A stretch of DNA of 64,000 nt from JAWKOK01 sp963698255 (GTDB taxonomy: Bacteria > Chloroflexota > Anaerolineae > Caldilineales > Caldilineaceae): NCBI GenBank assembly GCA_963698255.1, contig CAVOQD010000015.1:186001-250000 (forward strand). The letters are read 5' to 3'. The notes under the pieces were generated by a model that saw only the letters and a list, made by a program, of their open reading frames with translations, ran no database searches and had not been told where the DNA came from. Numbering within the stretch: the first letter of the stretch is position 1; each line of letters begins with the position of its first letter. The translations under genes were made by a program, and so were the position numbers. Positions 49,137 to 58,822 of the stretch are shown in pieces.

Positions 49137-50121
49137 ATGCAGGCTCGTAGTACATTACTTGAGAAAACACCAGGAAGTGGAAGCGCCGCTGACGCGTGAT
49201 CAGGCGCTGACCCGCCTGGCTATCAGCGACTATGTGGCGTTGACCAAACCGCGCATCATCTCGTTGTTGTTGGTGACCACGCTGGTACCCATGTTCCTGG
49301 CCGGTCCGACACCGCCCAGTGCCATGCTGATCTTCTGGGTGATGCTGGGCGGTTTTCTGGCCGCCGGCGGGGCCAACACCATCAACCAGTATGTGGATCG
49401 TGACATCGATCATGTGATGTTGCGCACGCGCCAAGCGACCGCTGCCCGGTGGCCGCATGACGCCGATGCAGGTGCTGCTCTTCGGCAGTCGGGTTGAGTC
49501 TGCTGAGCTTTGTACTGCTCTGGGTCGACCGTCAATCTGTTGACGGCCTTGCTGGCGCTTTCCGGCATCCTCTTCTACGTCTTCATCTACACCAAGCTGC
49601 TGAAACGGCACAGCACCCAGAACATTGTGGTGGGCGGCGCTGCCGGCGCCATTCCGCCGCTGGTGGGCTGGGCCGCAGTGGCCAACGAACTTTCGTTGTT
49701 GCCCATCTTCCTCTTCATGATCATCTTCTACTGGACGCCGCCCCATTTCTGGGCGCTGGCGCTCATGCGACAGAAGGAATACCGGGCCGCCGACGTGCCC
49801 ATGTTGCCCGTCATTGCCGGGTCGGTGGAGACCCAGCGGCAGATGGTCATCTTCAGCGTGCTGCTCCTGCTCATGAGCATCGCGCCGGCCTTGCTGCTGT
49901 TGCTGGGCCCGGTCTACCTGGTCTCGGCGCTGGCTCTGGGCGGCGTCTTCCTCTGGCAGGCCATCGACATTCTGCGCAAGCCGACCAACGTCAACATCTG
50001 GCGACTCTACAAGTTCAGCCTGCTCTATCTGGCCCTGCTCTTCCTGGCCATGGGCGTGGATCGGCTCTTCTACACACCGCCGGCCGCGCTGGCCAACTTC
50101 ACGATTTCCTTACCCTTCTAG
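49137..50121 (+). CDS. ctaB: protoheme IX farnesyltransferase (haem O synthase), frameshifts
   Basis: Polyprenyl transferase of the UbiA fold with about eight membrane helices. The first Asp-rich motif is NTINQYVDRDIDHVML and the second region is YTKLLKRHSTQNIVVGGAAG followed by AIPPLVGWAA; FYWTPPHFWALALMRQKEY is also typical. It adds farnesyl to haem b, giving haem O for the oxidase above. A frame change lies near 49460-49515, where about 25 residues including the RT-RP loop are garbled. The start is unclear: ATG 49137 (needs a frameshift near 49185) or TTG 49159. It closes the cytochrome oxidase cluster. Confidence 0.9.
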
Positions 50122-50141
50122 CCAATTTGGCTGTGACCTTT

Positions 50142-50236
50142 ATAGACCGCGGATTTGGCGGATGAGGCGGACAAAAACCGGATCTGTTCGGATTTTATCC
50201 GCGGAAATCGCCTCATCCGCCAAATCCGCGGTCTAT
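50142..50236. repeat. CCGCGGAT-family hairpin, 28-bp perfect stem
   Basis: ATAGACCGCGGATTTGGCGG followed by ATGAGGCG at 50142-50169 pairs without mismatch to 50209-50236. The loop contains a further small palindrome around TTCGGATTTTATCCGCGG. Nearly the same ends and loop as 27936-28032. It separates ctaB from the enolase-superfamily gene. Confidence 0.9.
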
Positions 50237-50275
50237 CGATCTGCGGCTAGACAAGCTGTTACACAGGAGGCCCCC

Positions 50276-51476
50276 TTGAAGATCACCGCGGTCGAAGCCC
50301 TCATTCTCCATTCTGACAGCAGCTACACCCAGGGCCATGGCCTGGTCGACGCCGTCGAGCCGCTGCCCAAGCGCGTCCTCACCGACCGCTACGCCGGCGG
50401 ACGCCATCTCTGCACCTACCCGGACGGCGAACAGACCGTCCTCGTGCGCATCGAGACCGATGCCGGCCTTGTGGGCTGGGGAGAGGCCCACGCGCCCTAC
50501 GCGCCGACGGTCACCCAGACGTTGATCCTCGACCTGCTGGCCCCGCTGGTGCTGGGCGAGAATCCGCTGGCCGGCGAAGTGCTCTGGGAGCGCATGTACG
50601 GGGCCATGCGTCTGCGCGGCCACAACACCGGCTTCACCATGGAGGCCATGGCCGGCATCGACATCGCGCTCTGGGATCTGCGCGGCAAGATTCTGGGTCA
50701 GCCGATCTACGCGCTGCTGGGCGGTCCCTATCGCACCGAGATTCCGGCCTATGCCTCGGGCGTGCCGGGCGTGACCGATGCCCAACGTCAGGCTGTCGCA
50801 CTGTCCTACCTCGACGCCGGCTACACCGCGGTCAAGCTGGCCATCGGCCGGCGCAGCCTGGAAGAAGACCTGGCCACCGTCGCCGCCGTCGCCGAGGTGA
50901 CAGGCGAGCGCGCCCATCTGCTGGTCGACGGACACGGGGCCTACGACCTGGGCACGGCCATCCAGGTCGGGCGCGAGTTCGAGCGGCTGGGCTGCTACTG
51001 GTTCGAAGACCCGCTGCTGCCCGAGGATCACGCCGGCTATGCCGAGCTGAGCCGGGCGCTCGACATGTTGGTCGTGGCCGGCGAGACCGAGTGCAACCGC
51101 TTCCAGTTTCGAGACCGCCTGTCCGCGCGCGCCGTCGACGTCATCCTGCCCGACATCTGCCGCGCCGGCGGCATCACCGAAGGGTTGAAGATCGCCATTC
51201 TGGCCGATGCCTTCCACACGCCGTGGGCCGCGCACGTCAGCATGGGGACCATGGTCCATGTGGCGGCTGCGCTGCATCTGGCCGCGGCCTCGCCCAATTT
51301 CCTCGTCTGCGAATACCATCCTCGGTTGACTCGCCTGGGCAACGATCTGATGACGAGCACCGCTGGAGCCGGCGCAAGGCTATCTCACCGTGCCCGACGG
51401 CCCCGGCCTTGGCATCGAGTTCGATCTCGACGCGCTGGCGGCGGTAGTTCAGAACCGACGACGCGTTGAGCGATAG
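50276..51476 (+). CDS. enolase-superfamily enzyme (mandelate racemase/muconate lactonizing type), one frameshift
   Basis: About 400 residues from a TTG at 50276 with a full AGGAGG seven bases before it. N-terminal capping domain, then the barrel: metal ligands Asp (LLVDGHGAYDL), Glu (CYWFEDPLLPED) and Glu (VVAGETECNRF), and a distal His in HTPWAAHVSMGTMVHVA. The usual KxK motif at strand two reads VKLAIGR, with Ala at the second position. The frame changes near 51360 and the true C terminus is QGYLTVPDGPGLGIEFDLDA to the stop at 51474. It probably dehydrates or racemises a sugar acid; the substrate is unknown. Confidence 0.87.
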
Positions 51477-51518
51477 GCATCGCCAAGCCGTGCTTACCAA
51501 CGACCTGAGGAGGGTGAA

Positions 51519-52709
51519 ATGGCGCACACCCGTTTGACCGAACTGAATAGCCTGCTCCGGCGCGCCTGCGACGACCGACAGATCGCCGGGACGGTGATGT
51601 TGATCAGGCAACAAGGCCAGATCATCCAAGACTTTGCCGTCGGTATGAGGGACATCGAGGCCGGCAAGCTGATGCGGCCCGACACCATCTTCCGCATCGC
51701 CTCCATGACCAAGCCCATCACCACAGTCGCCGTGCTTATGCTGGTCGACGAGGGCCACTTCGGACTCGACGACCCCATCACCGCCTTCATCCCTGCGTTC
51801 GACGAAGCAGCCGTCTACATCGGCAGTGATGAGCTGGGTCCGCAATTGGCTGCCCGCGATCGAGACATCACGGTTCGTGACCTGCTCACCCACACGTCGG
51901 GCATGGCATTGGGAAATGGAGGCGACGATCCAATCGAAGCCCTCTGGACCGATGCCGTGGCCGAGTTGATCAGCACGCCAGGCACGACATTGCAGTCGGC
52001 GGTGCGAGCATTGTCAACTCTTCCGCTGGCCAATCAACCGGGAACGGTGTGGCGCTATGGCCTCTCGTTCGAAGCCCTGGCCGCTTTGGTCGAAGAGGTG
52101 TCGGGTTTGTGGTACGATCAGTTTTTGAAACAGCGCATCTTCGAACCGCTGGGCATGGTCGACACCGGCTATGTTATCCCGCCCCGCAACGCCCACCGGC
52201 TGGCCGCGCTCTATCGGACCAGCGAAGGCGATGCGCTTGAATTGGTGGAAGCGCCGCAGGAGAGCGCTCATGTACAGTTGTTTGACTACGAATCGGGTAC
52301 CGGCTGGACCACCGGCGGCGATATGCTGGTCTCGACCGCGGCAGATTATTCACGCTTTTTACAGATGTTGTTGAACGGCGGCGAACTTGACGGATATCGC
52401 CTGCTGAGGTCGGAGACTGTTGTGCAGATGGTGACGAGTCAGGTGTCCGATGTCATGCTTCGTCGCGGTAGTTTTCCGCAGGGCTATGGGCAAGGCCTGG
52501 CCGTTCATGTCTTGGAGGAAACAACGTTCTCCGGCGGCGTCGGTTCAATCGGCGAGTTTAGTGGCGGGGGTGGTCATGGCACCTACTATTGGGTTGATCC
52601 TGTCCAAGATTTGATCGGCGTATTGATGGTACAGATCGACGCTCCCTCGTTTGATTTTCAGCGTCAGGTTCGGGCGGCGGTCTATCTTGGGCTGAGCGAA
52701 GGTCGCTGA
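51519..52709 (+). CDS. serine hydrolase, beta-lactamase class C/EstB-like
   Basis: 396 residues, intact, with GAGGAGGGTGA before the ATG. The catalytic Ser-x-x-Lys is in RIASMTKPITTVAVLMLVDE, the Tyr motif is WRYGLSFEALAALVEE, and the third motif region is GEFSGGGGHGTYYWVDP. No signal peptide, so it is probably a cytoplasmic esterase or peptidase rather than a beta-lactamase. It follows the enolase-superfamily gene by 42 bases and is likely co-transcribed. Confidence 0.9.
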   Translation: MAHTRLTELNSLLRRACDDRQIAGTVMLIRQQGQIIQDFAVGMRDIEAGKLMRPDTIFRIASMTKPITTVAVLMLVDEGHFGLDDPITAFIPAFDEAAVYIGSDELGPQLAARDRDITVRDLLTHTSGMALGNGGDDPIEALWTDAVAELISTPGTTLQSAVRALSTLPLANQPGTVWRYGLSFEALAALVEEVSGLWYDQFLKQRIFEPLGMVDTGYVIPPRNAHRLAALYRTSEGDALELVEAPQESAHVQLFDYESGTGWTTGGDMLVSTAADYSRFLQMLLNGGELDGYRLLRSETVVQMVTSQVSDVMLRRGSFPQGYGQGLAVHVLEETTFSGGVGSIGEFSGGGGHGTYYWVDPVQDLIGVLMVQIDAPSFDFQRQVRAAVYLGLSEGR

Positions 52710-52784
52710 CTTGAAGTCAGCCGTATCAGGCCCCTGGCGCCCTGCGAGCTTCCGTTGAACTGGAAAACCCAGATATGACCCCTT

Positions 52785-52811
52785 CGCACGTGGGCGTGAC
52801 GAACTAAACAA
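52785..52811. repeat. solo arm of the GTTTAGTG/GTGCACG family
   Basis: TTCGCACGTGGGCGTGACGA followed by ACTAAAC matches the right arm at 4720-4748 (GTGCACGTGGGCGTG and CACTAAAC). The left arm is missing. It lies in the 158-base gap before the MFS gene. Confidence 0.55.
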
Positions 52812-52867
52812 CTGCGTCAACCTGCTCATGTTTTACGCGGGTGTGCGAACGAGATATTGTGAAATCC

Positions 52868-54136
52868 ATGGACGGCACGCATACGCCCCTATCCAACTGG
52901 AAGATACCCTTCTTCACCGTCTGGACGGCACAGCAGCTCTCGCTCATCGGCAGCCACGTGGGCCAGTTCGCCCTTGTCTGGTGGATCACCGACACGACCG
53001 GATCTGCCACGGTGCTGGCGACCGCGACTTTCGTGGCGTTGCTGCCCGGCGTCTTCCTCAGCCCCTTTGCCGGCGCGCTGGTCGACCGCTGGAGCAGGCG
53101 GCTTGTGATGATCATCGCCGACGGTTTTATCGCACTGGTCGCGCTCTGGGTCGTGGTGCTCTTTTGGACCGAGGCGATTCAGCTCTGGCACGTCTACGTA
53201 CTGATGACGGCACGCTCCATCGGCAGCGCTTTTCACTGGCCGGCCATGGCCGCGTCGACATCGCTGATGGTGCCCGAGGAGCAGTTGCCACGCGTGGCAG
53301 GTCTCAACCAGACCATGGACGGGGCCATGCAGATCGCTGCCCCGGCGCTGGCCGCACTGCTGCTCGGCTTCATGCCCATCTACGCGATCATGGGCATTGA
53401 CGTCGCCACCGCGCTGCTGGCTATTCTGCCACTGCTCTTCGTGGTCATTCCGCAGCCACAGCGCACAGAGACGACGACAGAAAAAACATCGGGAAATATG
53501 GGGTTGGCCCAATCGGTTCGGCGCGATCTGGTCGAGGGGGTTCGTTATATCTGGCGCTGGCCGGGGCTCAAGGGTCTCTTCGGCATGATCACGATCATGA
53601 GTTTTCTGAGCGTGCCCGCTTTCATCTTGTTGCCGATTCTGACCGCCAACTATTTCGGCGGCGGGGCCATGCAGTTGGCCTGGATGAACGGGGCGTGGGG
53701 TCTCGGACTCGTGCTGGGCGGGCTGTTGTTGAGCGTCTGGGGCGGGTTCGAACGGCGCATGATCACCATCTTCACTGGCGCCATTGGCATTGGCGTGAGC
53801 TATCTGCTGGTCGGGCTGACGCCGGCATCGCTTCTCCCGCTGGCATTGCTCTGGCTGATGGGCGGCGCCGTCATGAACTCCATCGCGTCCGGCTCCTACA
53901 TGGCTCTGTTGCAGGCCATCGTGGAGCCAGACATCCAGGGCCGCGTGTTCACCGTCGGCCGCAGCCTGACCTCGGCCATGATCCCGCTCGGCATGCTCTT
54001 CGCCGGCCCCTTCGCCGACCTGATCGGCATTCGTGAACTCTATGTGGTTGCCGGGGCCATCCAGATCGTCGTTGTGTCAGGCACAGTCTTCGTGCCGGCC
54101 GTTGCGCATTTGGGTGAGGAGAAAGACGCCTTGTAA
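52868..54136 (+). CDS. major facilitator superfamily transporter (MFS_3/EntS-like)
   Basis: 422 residues from ATG 52868. Twelve membrane segments; the first loop reads FVALLPGVFLSPFAGALVDR followed by WSRR, the motif A equivalent in the EntS/MFS_3 group. IASGSYMALLQAIVEPDIQG and VFTVGRSLTSAMIPLGMLFA lie in the second half. The group exports siderophores, macrolides and other small molecules. The substrate is unknown. Intact frame. Confidence 0.9.
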   Translation: MDGTHTPLSNWKIPFFTVWTAQQLSLIGSHVGQFALVWWITDTTGSATVLATATFVALLPGVFLSPFAGALVDRWSRRLVMIIADGFIALVALWVVVLFWTEAIQLWHVYVLMTARSIGSAFHWPAMAASTSLMVPEEQLPRVAGLNQTMDGAMQIAAPALAALLLGFMPIYAIMGIDVATALLAILPLLFVVIPQPQRTETTTEKTSGNMGLAQSVRRDLVEGVRYIWRWPGLKGLFGMITIMSFLSVPAFILLPILTANYFGGGAMQLAWMNGAWGLGLVLGGLLLSVWGGFERRMITIFTGAIGIGVSYLLVGLTPASLLPLALLWLMGGAVMNSIASGSYMALLQAIVEPDIQGRVFTVGRSLTSAMIPLGMLFAGPFADLIGIRELYVVAGAIQIVVVSGTVFVPAVAHLGEEKDAL

Positions 54137-54510
54137 CGCGGCATTTATTATGTTGTGTCAGCCCTGCAAGGCCGGTTAGGCTACGACATAAATGTCGCGG
54201 TACAGGACCCGTGTGCAGGTCAAACGCCATTGGCGATTTCCTCACTGCGAAGTATGATAGACTGTGAAACCATTCCCCAAGGTGGGGATCTCTGGAGTGG
54301 AGGGATCGCAAATATCCTGGATGTCCTACTGACGCGCCCGCACCATCCGGTATCGGCAGCCTACACGAATTCTGTGAGTGGGATCTCCCCCTGCTATCCG
54401 CCTAATGTGGGCGAGTGCGACGAATTGGACTTAACCGCGGATAAACGCGGATGGGTTTCCGCATACGCGCTAGCGCCTGAGAGTTCCCATAGGTCTGGTT
54501 TTGCGAACCT
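54137..54510. other. intergenic region with repeat remnants
   Basis: No gene recognised. About 54168-54193 carries GGCTACGACATAAATGTCGC, a shortened relative of the hairpin at 54842-54917. About 54436-54458 carries CCGCGGATAAACGCGGATGG, a short piece of the CCGCGGAT family. A plus-strand frame at 54155-54538 spans both and is not credible. Confidence 0.5.
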
Positions 54511-54762
54511 TCAACGAAAATCGGTGGATGCATCGTGAGTGTGGGAAATCTTTGTCATTTGCAGGACCAAACGAAGCGCTTGATCGACGGCATCGTTATC
54601 CGGGAAGGCATCCGCGATTTCCGGGTCCAGGACGACGACATTCCTGCCGGATCGGTGGCCTGACGCATATCTTCCTCTGGGCAGAACAGTCATCTGCGAG
54701 AGATCGTATTCCGGACGCAGTTCGTAGTCATCAGCGTCCTTCTTCGTAGAATCGTCTTTCAT
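54511..54762 (-). CDS. putative antitoxin-like small protein
   Basis: 83 residues from ATG 54762, after AAAGG. The core ELRPEYDLSQMTVLPRGRYA and GRNVVVLDPEIADAFPDNDA followed by VDQALRLVLQ is a family I know as small proteins often annotated as antitoxin components (typically YDFS...RGKY...NVVVLDPDVAEAFPD). No toxin gene is seen next to it, so it is a solitary copy. The last ten residues (HTHDASTDFR) go beyond the conserved core. Confidence 0.65.
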   Translation of the reverse strand: MKDDSTKKDADDYELRPEYDLSQMTVLPRGRYASGHRSGRNVVVLDPEIADAFPDNDAVDQALRLVLQMTKISHTHDASTDFR

Positions 54763-54841
54763 GTGCAGTCGCCTTTCTTGCACTGATAATTCGAGTCATT
54801 CCGTCCCGTTCGGTGTGGGCAACCGAAATTGGTCAACTCCA

Positions 54842-54917
54842 TTGTAGCACGACATTTATGTCGTAGCAGCCTGGTTCGGCAGAGCCAGGCTGCTACGACA
54901 TAAATGTCGTGCTACAA
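54842..54917. repeat. 33-bp perfect-stem hairpin (CGACATAAATGTCG type)
   Basis: TTGTAGCACGACATTTATGT followed by CGTAGCAGCCTGG at 54842-54874 pairs exactly with 54885-54917; the loop is ten bases. Each arm itself holds the small palindrome CGACATAAATGTCG. A partial relative is at 54168. Directly after it, 54928-54947, is a solo arm of the GTGCACG family (TTCGCACGCCCACGTGCGAA). Confidence 0.9.
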
Positions 54918-54966
54918 AAATGGTTCGCACGCCCACGTGCGAATTTAACGTTGAGGAAATTTACCA

Positions 54967-56853
54967 ATGAACATCATCCAAGAACACGAACTAACCTGCG
55001 ACGTCCTCGTCGCCGGCGGCGGACCGGCGGGCGTGCCCTGCGCCATCGCCGCGGCACGCAACGGCGCAAGCGTGATCCTCTGCCAGGACCGGGCTGTGCT
55101 GGGCGGCAACGCCTCCAGCGAGGTGCGCATGCACATCGTCGGCGCGGACTCGGGCGGCAAGCGGGGCTTGGCGCTGGCCACCGAGGTGCGCGAGGGCGGC
55201 ATCATGGAGGAGATCCGGCTGGAGACGGCGGTGCGCAATCCGCAGCGCTCGGCCTCCATGCTCGACCTCATCCTCTACGAACTATGCCGGGCCGAGCCCA
55301 ACCTGACGCTGATGCTGAACACACGCGTCGTCGATGTGGAGATGGCTGACGGTCATCATCACCCACGCCATCGCCGACCGCCACTCGACCGAGGATCGCT
55401 TTCGCATCGCGGCCAAGGTCTTTGTCGACTGCACCGGCGACGGCCAGCTGGGCGTGGCCGCCGGCGCGCCCTATCAGCAGGGCCGCGAGGGCGCGGACGC
55501 AGTACGGCGAGGACATGGCCGTGCCTGAGGCCGACGGCAAGACCCTGGGCTCGACGCTGCTCTTCCAGGCACGCGACATGGGGCGTCCCATGCCCTTCAA
55601 AGCGCCGCCCTGGGCGCGCAGCTTCAGCGAAGAGGATCTGCGTCTGCGCCCCCACGGCTCGACCGGCGTCGACCGCGGCCTGGAGTACGGCTACTGGTGG
55701 GCCGAGTGGGGCGGCGAACTGGACACCATCAAGGACAACGAGACCATCCGCGATGAACTGCTGGCCATCACCCTGGGCGTCTGGGATCACATCAAGAACG
55801 GCGGCGACCACGGCGCGGACAATTGGGCGCTGGACTGGTTCGGCTTTCTGCCCGGCAAGCGCGAGAGCCGCCGCTTCATCGGCCAATACGTGCTGCGCCA
55901 GGACGACCTGACGGCATCACGCAAATTCGACGACGCCATCGCCTACGGCGGCTGGTCCATCGACACCCATCCGCCCGAGGGCATCGACGCGCCTCATCTC
56001 GATCCCTGCAACCAGCCGCTGACGCCCTACATCTTCGACATCCCGCTGCGCTCGTGCGTGGCACGAGAGTCCGGGCAACCTCATGTTCGCCGGGCGCAAC
56101 ATCTCGGCCAGCCACATCGCCTTCGCCTCGACGCGTGTCATGGCCACCTGCGCCGTCATCGGCCAGGGCGTGGGCACGGCCGCAGCCTATGCCGCGACCC
56201 ACGACTTGTTGCCGTCCGAACTGGCCGGCGATCCGGCGGCAATCGACGCCATCCAGCAGCGTCTGCTGCGCGACGATGCCTATCTCATCGGCTGCACCAA
56301 CCATGATCCGCTGGATCTGGCACGCACGGCCACGATTACCGCGTCGAGCGAACAGGCCGACGGCAGCGCGGCCAATGTCATCTCCGGCCAGAGCCGCGCC
56401 GTCCATGGCGAGTGGGGCGCGCCGCCCGACCGGGCCGTTCCCGGCGCCCATCGCTGGAAAAGCGATCCGGCTGCCGGCCTGCCCGCCTGGCTGGAACTGC
56501 GCTGGGATCAGCCGATCCGGGCGGCAGAGATCCAGCTCATCTTCGACTCAGGTCTGCATCGCGTGCTGACGCTCAGCCATTCGGATGGCTATGTGGAAAA
56601 GATGGAGTGGGGGCAGCCCCAGTCCGAGACCGTTGCCGACTATGTGATTGAGGGTGAAGTCGAGGGTGTATGGCAGACGCTGGTTGAGGTGGACGGCAAC
56701 TATCAGCGGCGGCGAGTACATGCCATTGACGTCGGGAACGCCATCAATGCTCTGCGCGTGACGGTCATGGCGACCAATGGATTGGATCATGCGCGCATCT
56801 GCGAAGTGCGGGTTTATGGCGCCGAGAGTCGTCAATGGATCCGGCAAACGTAA
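54967..56853 (+). CDS. FAD-dependent oxidoreductase with C-terminal discoidin-like domain, three frameshifts
   Basis: About 628 residues across frame changes near 55355, 55495 and 56070. It opens with the FAD Rossmann motif CDVLVAGGGPAGVPCAIAAA and GGNASSEVRMHIVG, as in the FAD_oxidored group found in carbohydrate clusters; AAKVFVDCTGDGQLGVAAGA and LMFAGRNISASHIAFASTRV are also typical. From about residue 455 a separate beta domain (TATITASSEQADGSAANVIS, then WKSDPAAGLPAWLELRWDQP and RICEVRVYGAESRQW) resembles F5/8 type C carbohydrate-binding modules. It lacks a signal peptide. It probably oxidises a sugar or glycoside; the acceptor is unknown. Confidence 0.85.
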
Positions 56854-56939
56854 AGACAGGTCTCAGACTTGTCCCTACGCCGAATCGAAAAGATCGCCAG
56901 AACGCGGCATCCATCAATGATCGAACAGGAGACTTCCAA

Positions 56940-57350
56940 ATGAGCAACGAAAATCTGCAAGCATTTCTCGGCGAGATCCGCGCAGTGCGCGAGCAGGCGC
57001 TGGCCGAGTTGATCGACCTGACCGAGGACGACTTCGCCACGCCGACCGACATGGTCCGCTGGGATGATGTGCGCCGCGTGCTGCTGCGTTTCGGCGATCA
57101 CATGCGCGAGCACGCCAATCAGCTTGAGGCCGCGCGCTATGCCATCGACCGCGATCCGACCATGCCGCAGCGCATGCTGGCAGAGAGCGAGGTCGCCTGG
57201 GGCAAGCTCCTGGCCGCCACCGTCGGCCTCGATGATGATGACATGGATGCGCAACCGTCCGACGGCAGTTGGACCGTGCGCCAGGTGCTCAACCACATTC
57301 TCGAAGGCGAGCAGGGCTATCTGGACGCGATCCGCAGAACTCGAGGATAA
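56940..57350 (+). CDS. DinB-like four-helix protein
   Basis: 136 residues from ATG 56940. Helical, with the DinB/YfiT metal-binding His pattern: His in FGDHMREHANQLEAARYAI and His in WTVRQVLNHILEGEQGYLDA. Members bind a metal and often act as thiol-dependent transferases or are of unknown role. It follows the oxidoreductase by 86 bases. Confidence 0.8.
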   Translation: MSNENLQAFLGEIRAVREQALAELIDLTEDDFATPTDMVRWDDVRRVLLRFGDHMREHANQLEAARYAIDRDPTMPQRMLAESEVAWGKLLAATVGLDDDDMDAQPSDGSWTVRQVLNHILEGEQGYLDAIRRTRG

Positions 57351-57357
57351 ACGCTGC

Positions 57358-57490
57358 TTTTTTAGTCACAGATGGACACAGATAAAAAACGATGTTCACA
57401 GATGGCATTTAGGTCATTCCCTATCGAAAAAGTCTGATCAGTATCCGTGGTTATCCTACTGTTTATCTGTGTCAATCTGTGACAAAAAAG
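57358..57490. repeat. CACAGAT-word palindrome of the GACTCYACTGC family
   Basis: The arms TTTTTAGTCACAGATGGACA followed by CAGATAAA and TTTATCTGTGTCAATCTGTG followed by ACAAAAA pair with a few mismatches over about 28 bp; the inner text is less ordered. The right side runs into GGACTCCACTCG, matching the family's outer motif. It fills the gap before the next enolase-superfamily gene. Confidence 0.75.
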
Positions 57491-57503
57491 GACTCCACTC
57501 GCT

Positions 57504-58674
57504 ATGAAGATCACGAAAATCACACCCTATATCATCGAGGCCGGCTGGCGGACCTGGCTGCTGGTCAAGATAGAGACCGACGAAGGCATCACCGGCTGGG
57601 GCGAATGCAGCGACCGCAATCCCCAGAGCATCGCCGGCATGATCCGCGATCTGACGCCCAAGCTCATCGGCCAGGATCCGCGGCCGTTCGAGATGCGATT
57701 CTGGGATATGTACCGGGTGACCCGGTCGGGCGGGCGGGGCACGGCGGCCAAGGCCATGGCCGGCATCGAACTGGCGCTGCTCGACATCAAGGCACGCGGC
57801 GCTGGGCATTTCGGTGGTGGAGTTGTTCGGCGGCCCGACTCGCGATAGGGTGCGCGTCTACTGGTCGCACTGCGGCACCAACCGGATGCGAGACTATCGG
57901 ATACCGGGGTTGCCGCCGCTGCGTTCCATGGCCGACATCCATGCCCTGGGGCGCGAGGTTGTTGACCGCGGCTTCACTGCGCTCAAGACCAACATCCTCT
58001 TCCCCGGCGATCCGGGCCACATGCACTCGGACGGCGCCACGACCGGACCCAACTCCACCGATCAGGTCGCCGACATCGCCATGGTGGACCACATCGTCAC
58101 GCTGATGGGCACATTCCGCGATGCCATCGGTCCCAACAACGACCTCATTCTCGATCTCAACTTCAACTTCAAACCGGAGGGCTGCATCCAGATCGCACGG
58201 GCGTTGGAGTCGCTCAATCTGCTCTGGCTGGAGATCGACATGCTCGATCCCCACACGCTGGCCCAGGTCAAGGCGTCGACGTCGACGCGCATCTGCACGG
58301 CTGAAACACTGTTCTATATGCACGAATATTTGCCCTTCTTCCAACATCAGGCCGCCGACGTCATGATGATCGACGTGCCCTGGAACGGCTTCAGCCAGTC
58401 CAAGAAGGTCGGCGATCTGGCCGAGGTCTTCCAGATCAATGTCTCGCCCCACAACTACTACAGCCATCTCTCGTCATTCATCAGCGCCAGCCTCTGCGCC
58501 ACGCTGCCCAATGTGAGAATTATGGAGATTGACATCGACGACGTGCCGTGGAAAGATGAGTTGGTCACAAACGTGCCGGAGATCGTCGACGGCTACATGA
58601 CCGTGCCGACCGGCCCCGGCTGGGGCACGGAGATCAATCAGGATGCCGTCGAACAGTATCTGTGGACAGCATGA
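57504..58674 (+). CDS. enolase-superfamily enzyme (second), one frameshift
   Basis: About 390 residues from ATG 57504 (MKITKITPYIIEAGWRTWLL). Frame change near 57800, between LALLDIKA and ALGISVVELFGG. Barrel motifs: FTALKTNILFPGDPGH (Lys-x-Asn), metal-binding Asp in NNDLILDLNFNFKPEG, Glu in LLWLEIDMLDPHTLAQ, Glu in RICTAETLFYMHEYLP, and a His in QINVSPHNYYSHLSSF. It belongs to the mandelate racemase-type sugar-acid dehydratases. The insertion around the DGATTGPNSTD segment is longer than in the gene at 50276. Confidence 0.87.
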
Positions 58675-58694
58675 CCTTACGACGCATTTGGGTA

Positions 58695-58799
58695 AAAGGG
58701 ATTCATCGCGGATTTGCCGGATCTGGCGGATTCCACGGATTATCTTTGAAAAATCCGCGAGAATCCGTGTCATCCGCCAAATCCGCGGTGAATCCCTTT
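58695..58799. repeat. CCGCGGAT-family hairpin, variant
   Basis: AAAGGGATTCATCGCGGATT pairs with AATCCGCGGTGAATCCCTTT (one mismatch in 20); inside, GGCGGATTCCACGGATT opposes AATCCGTGTCATCCGCC. A hybrid of the CCGCGGAT words and the CACGGATT words of the other family. It lies between two enolase-superfamily genes. Confidence 0.85.
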
Positions 58800-58822
58800 C
58801 CGAAAACACAAGGAATGAAGCT

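Noticed and set aside
51519..52709. A true antibiotic-resistance beta-lactamase
   Set aside because: It has SxxK but no signal peptide and lacks the class C KTG triad in normal form; it fits the EstB-like serine hydrolases better.
54155..54538. 127-codon plus-strand frame
   Set aside because: It spans two repeat remnants and has no ribosome site or homology I can recognise.
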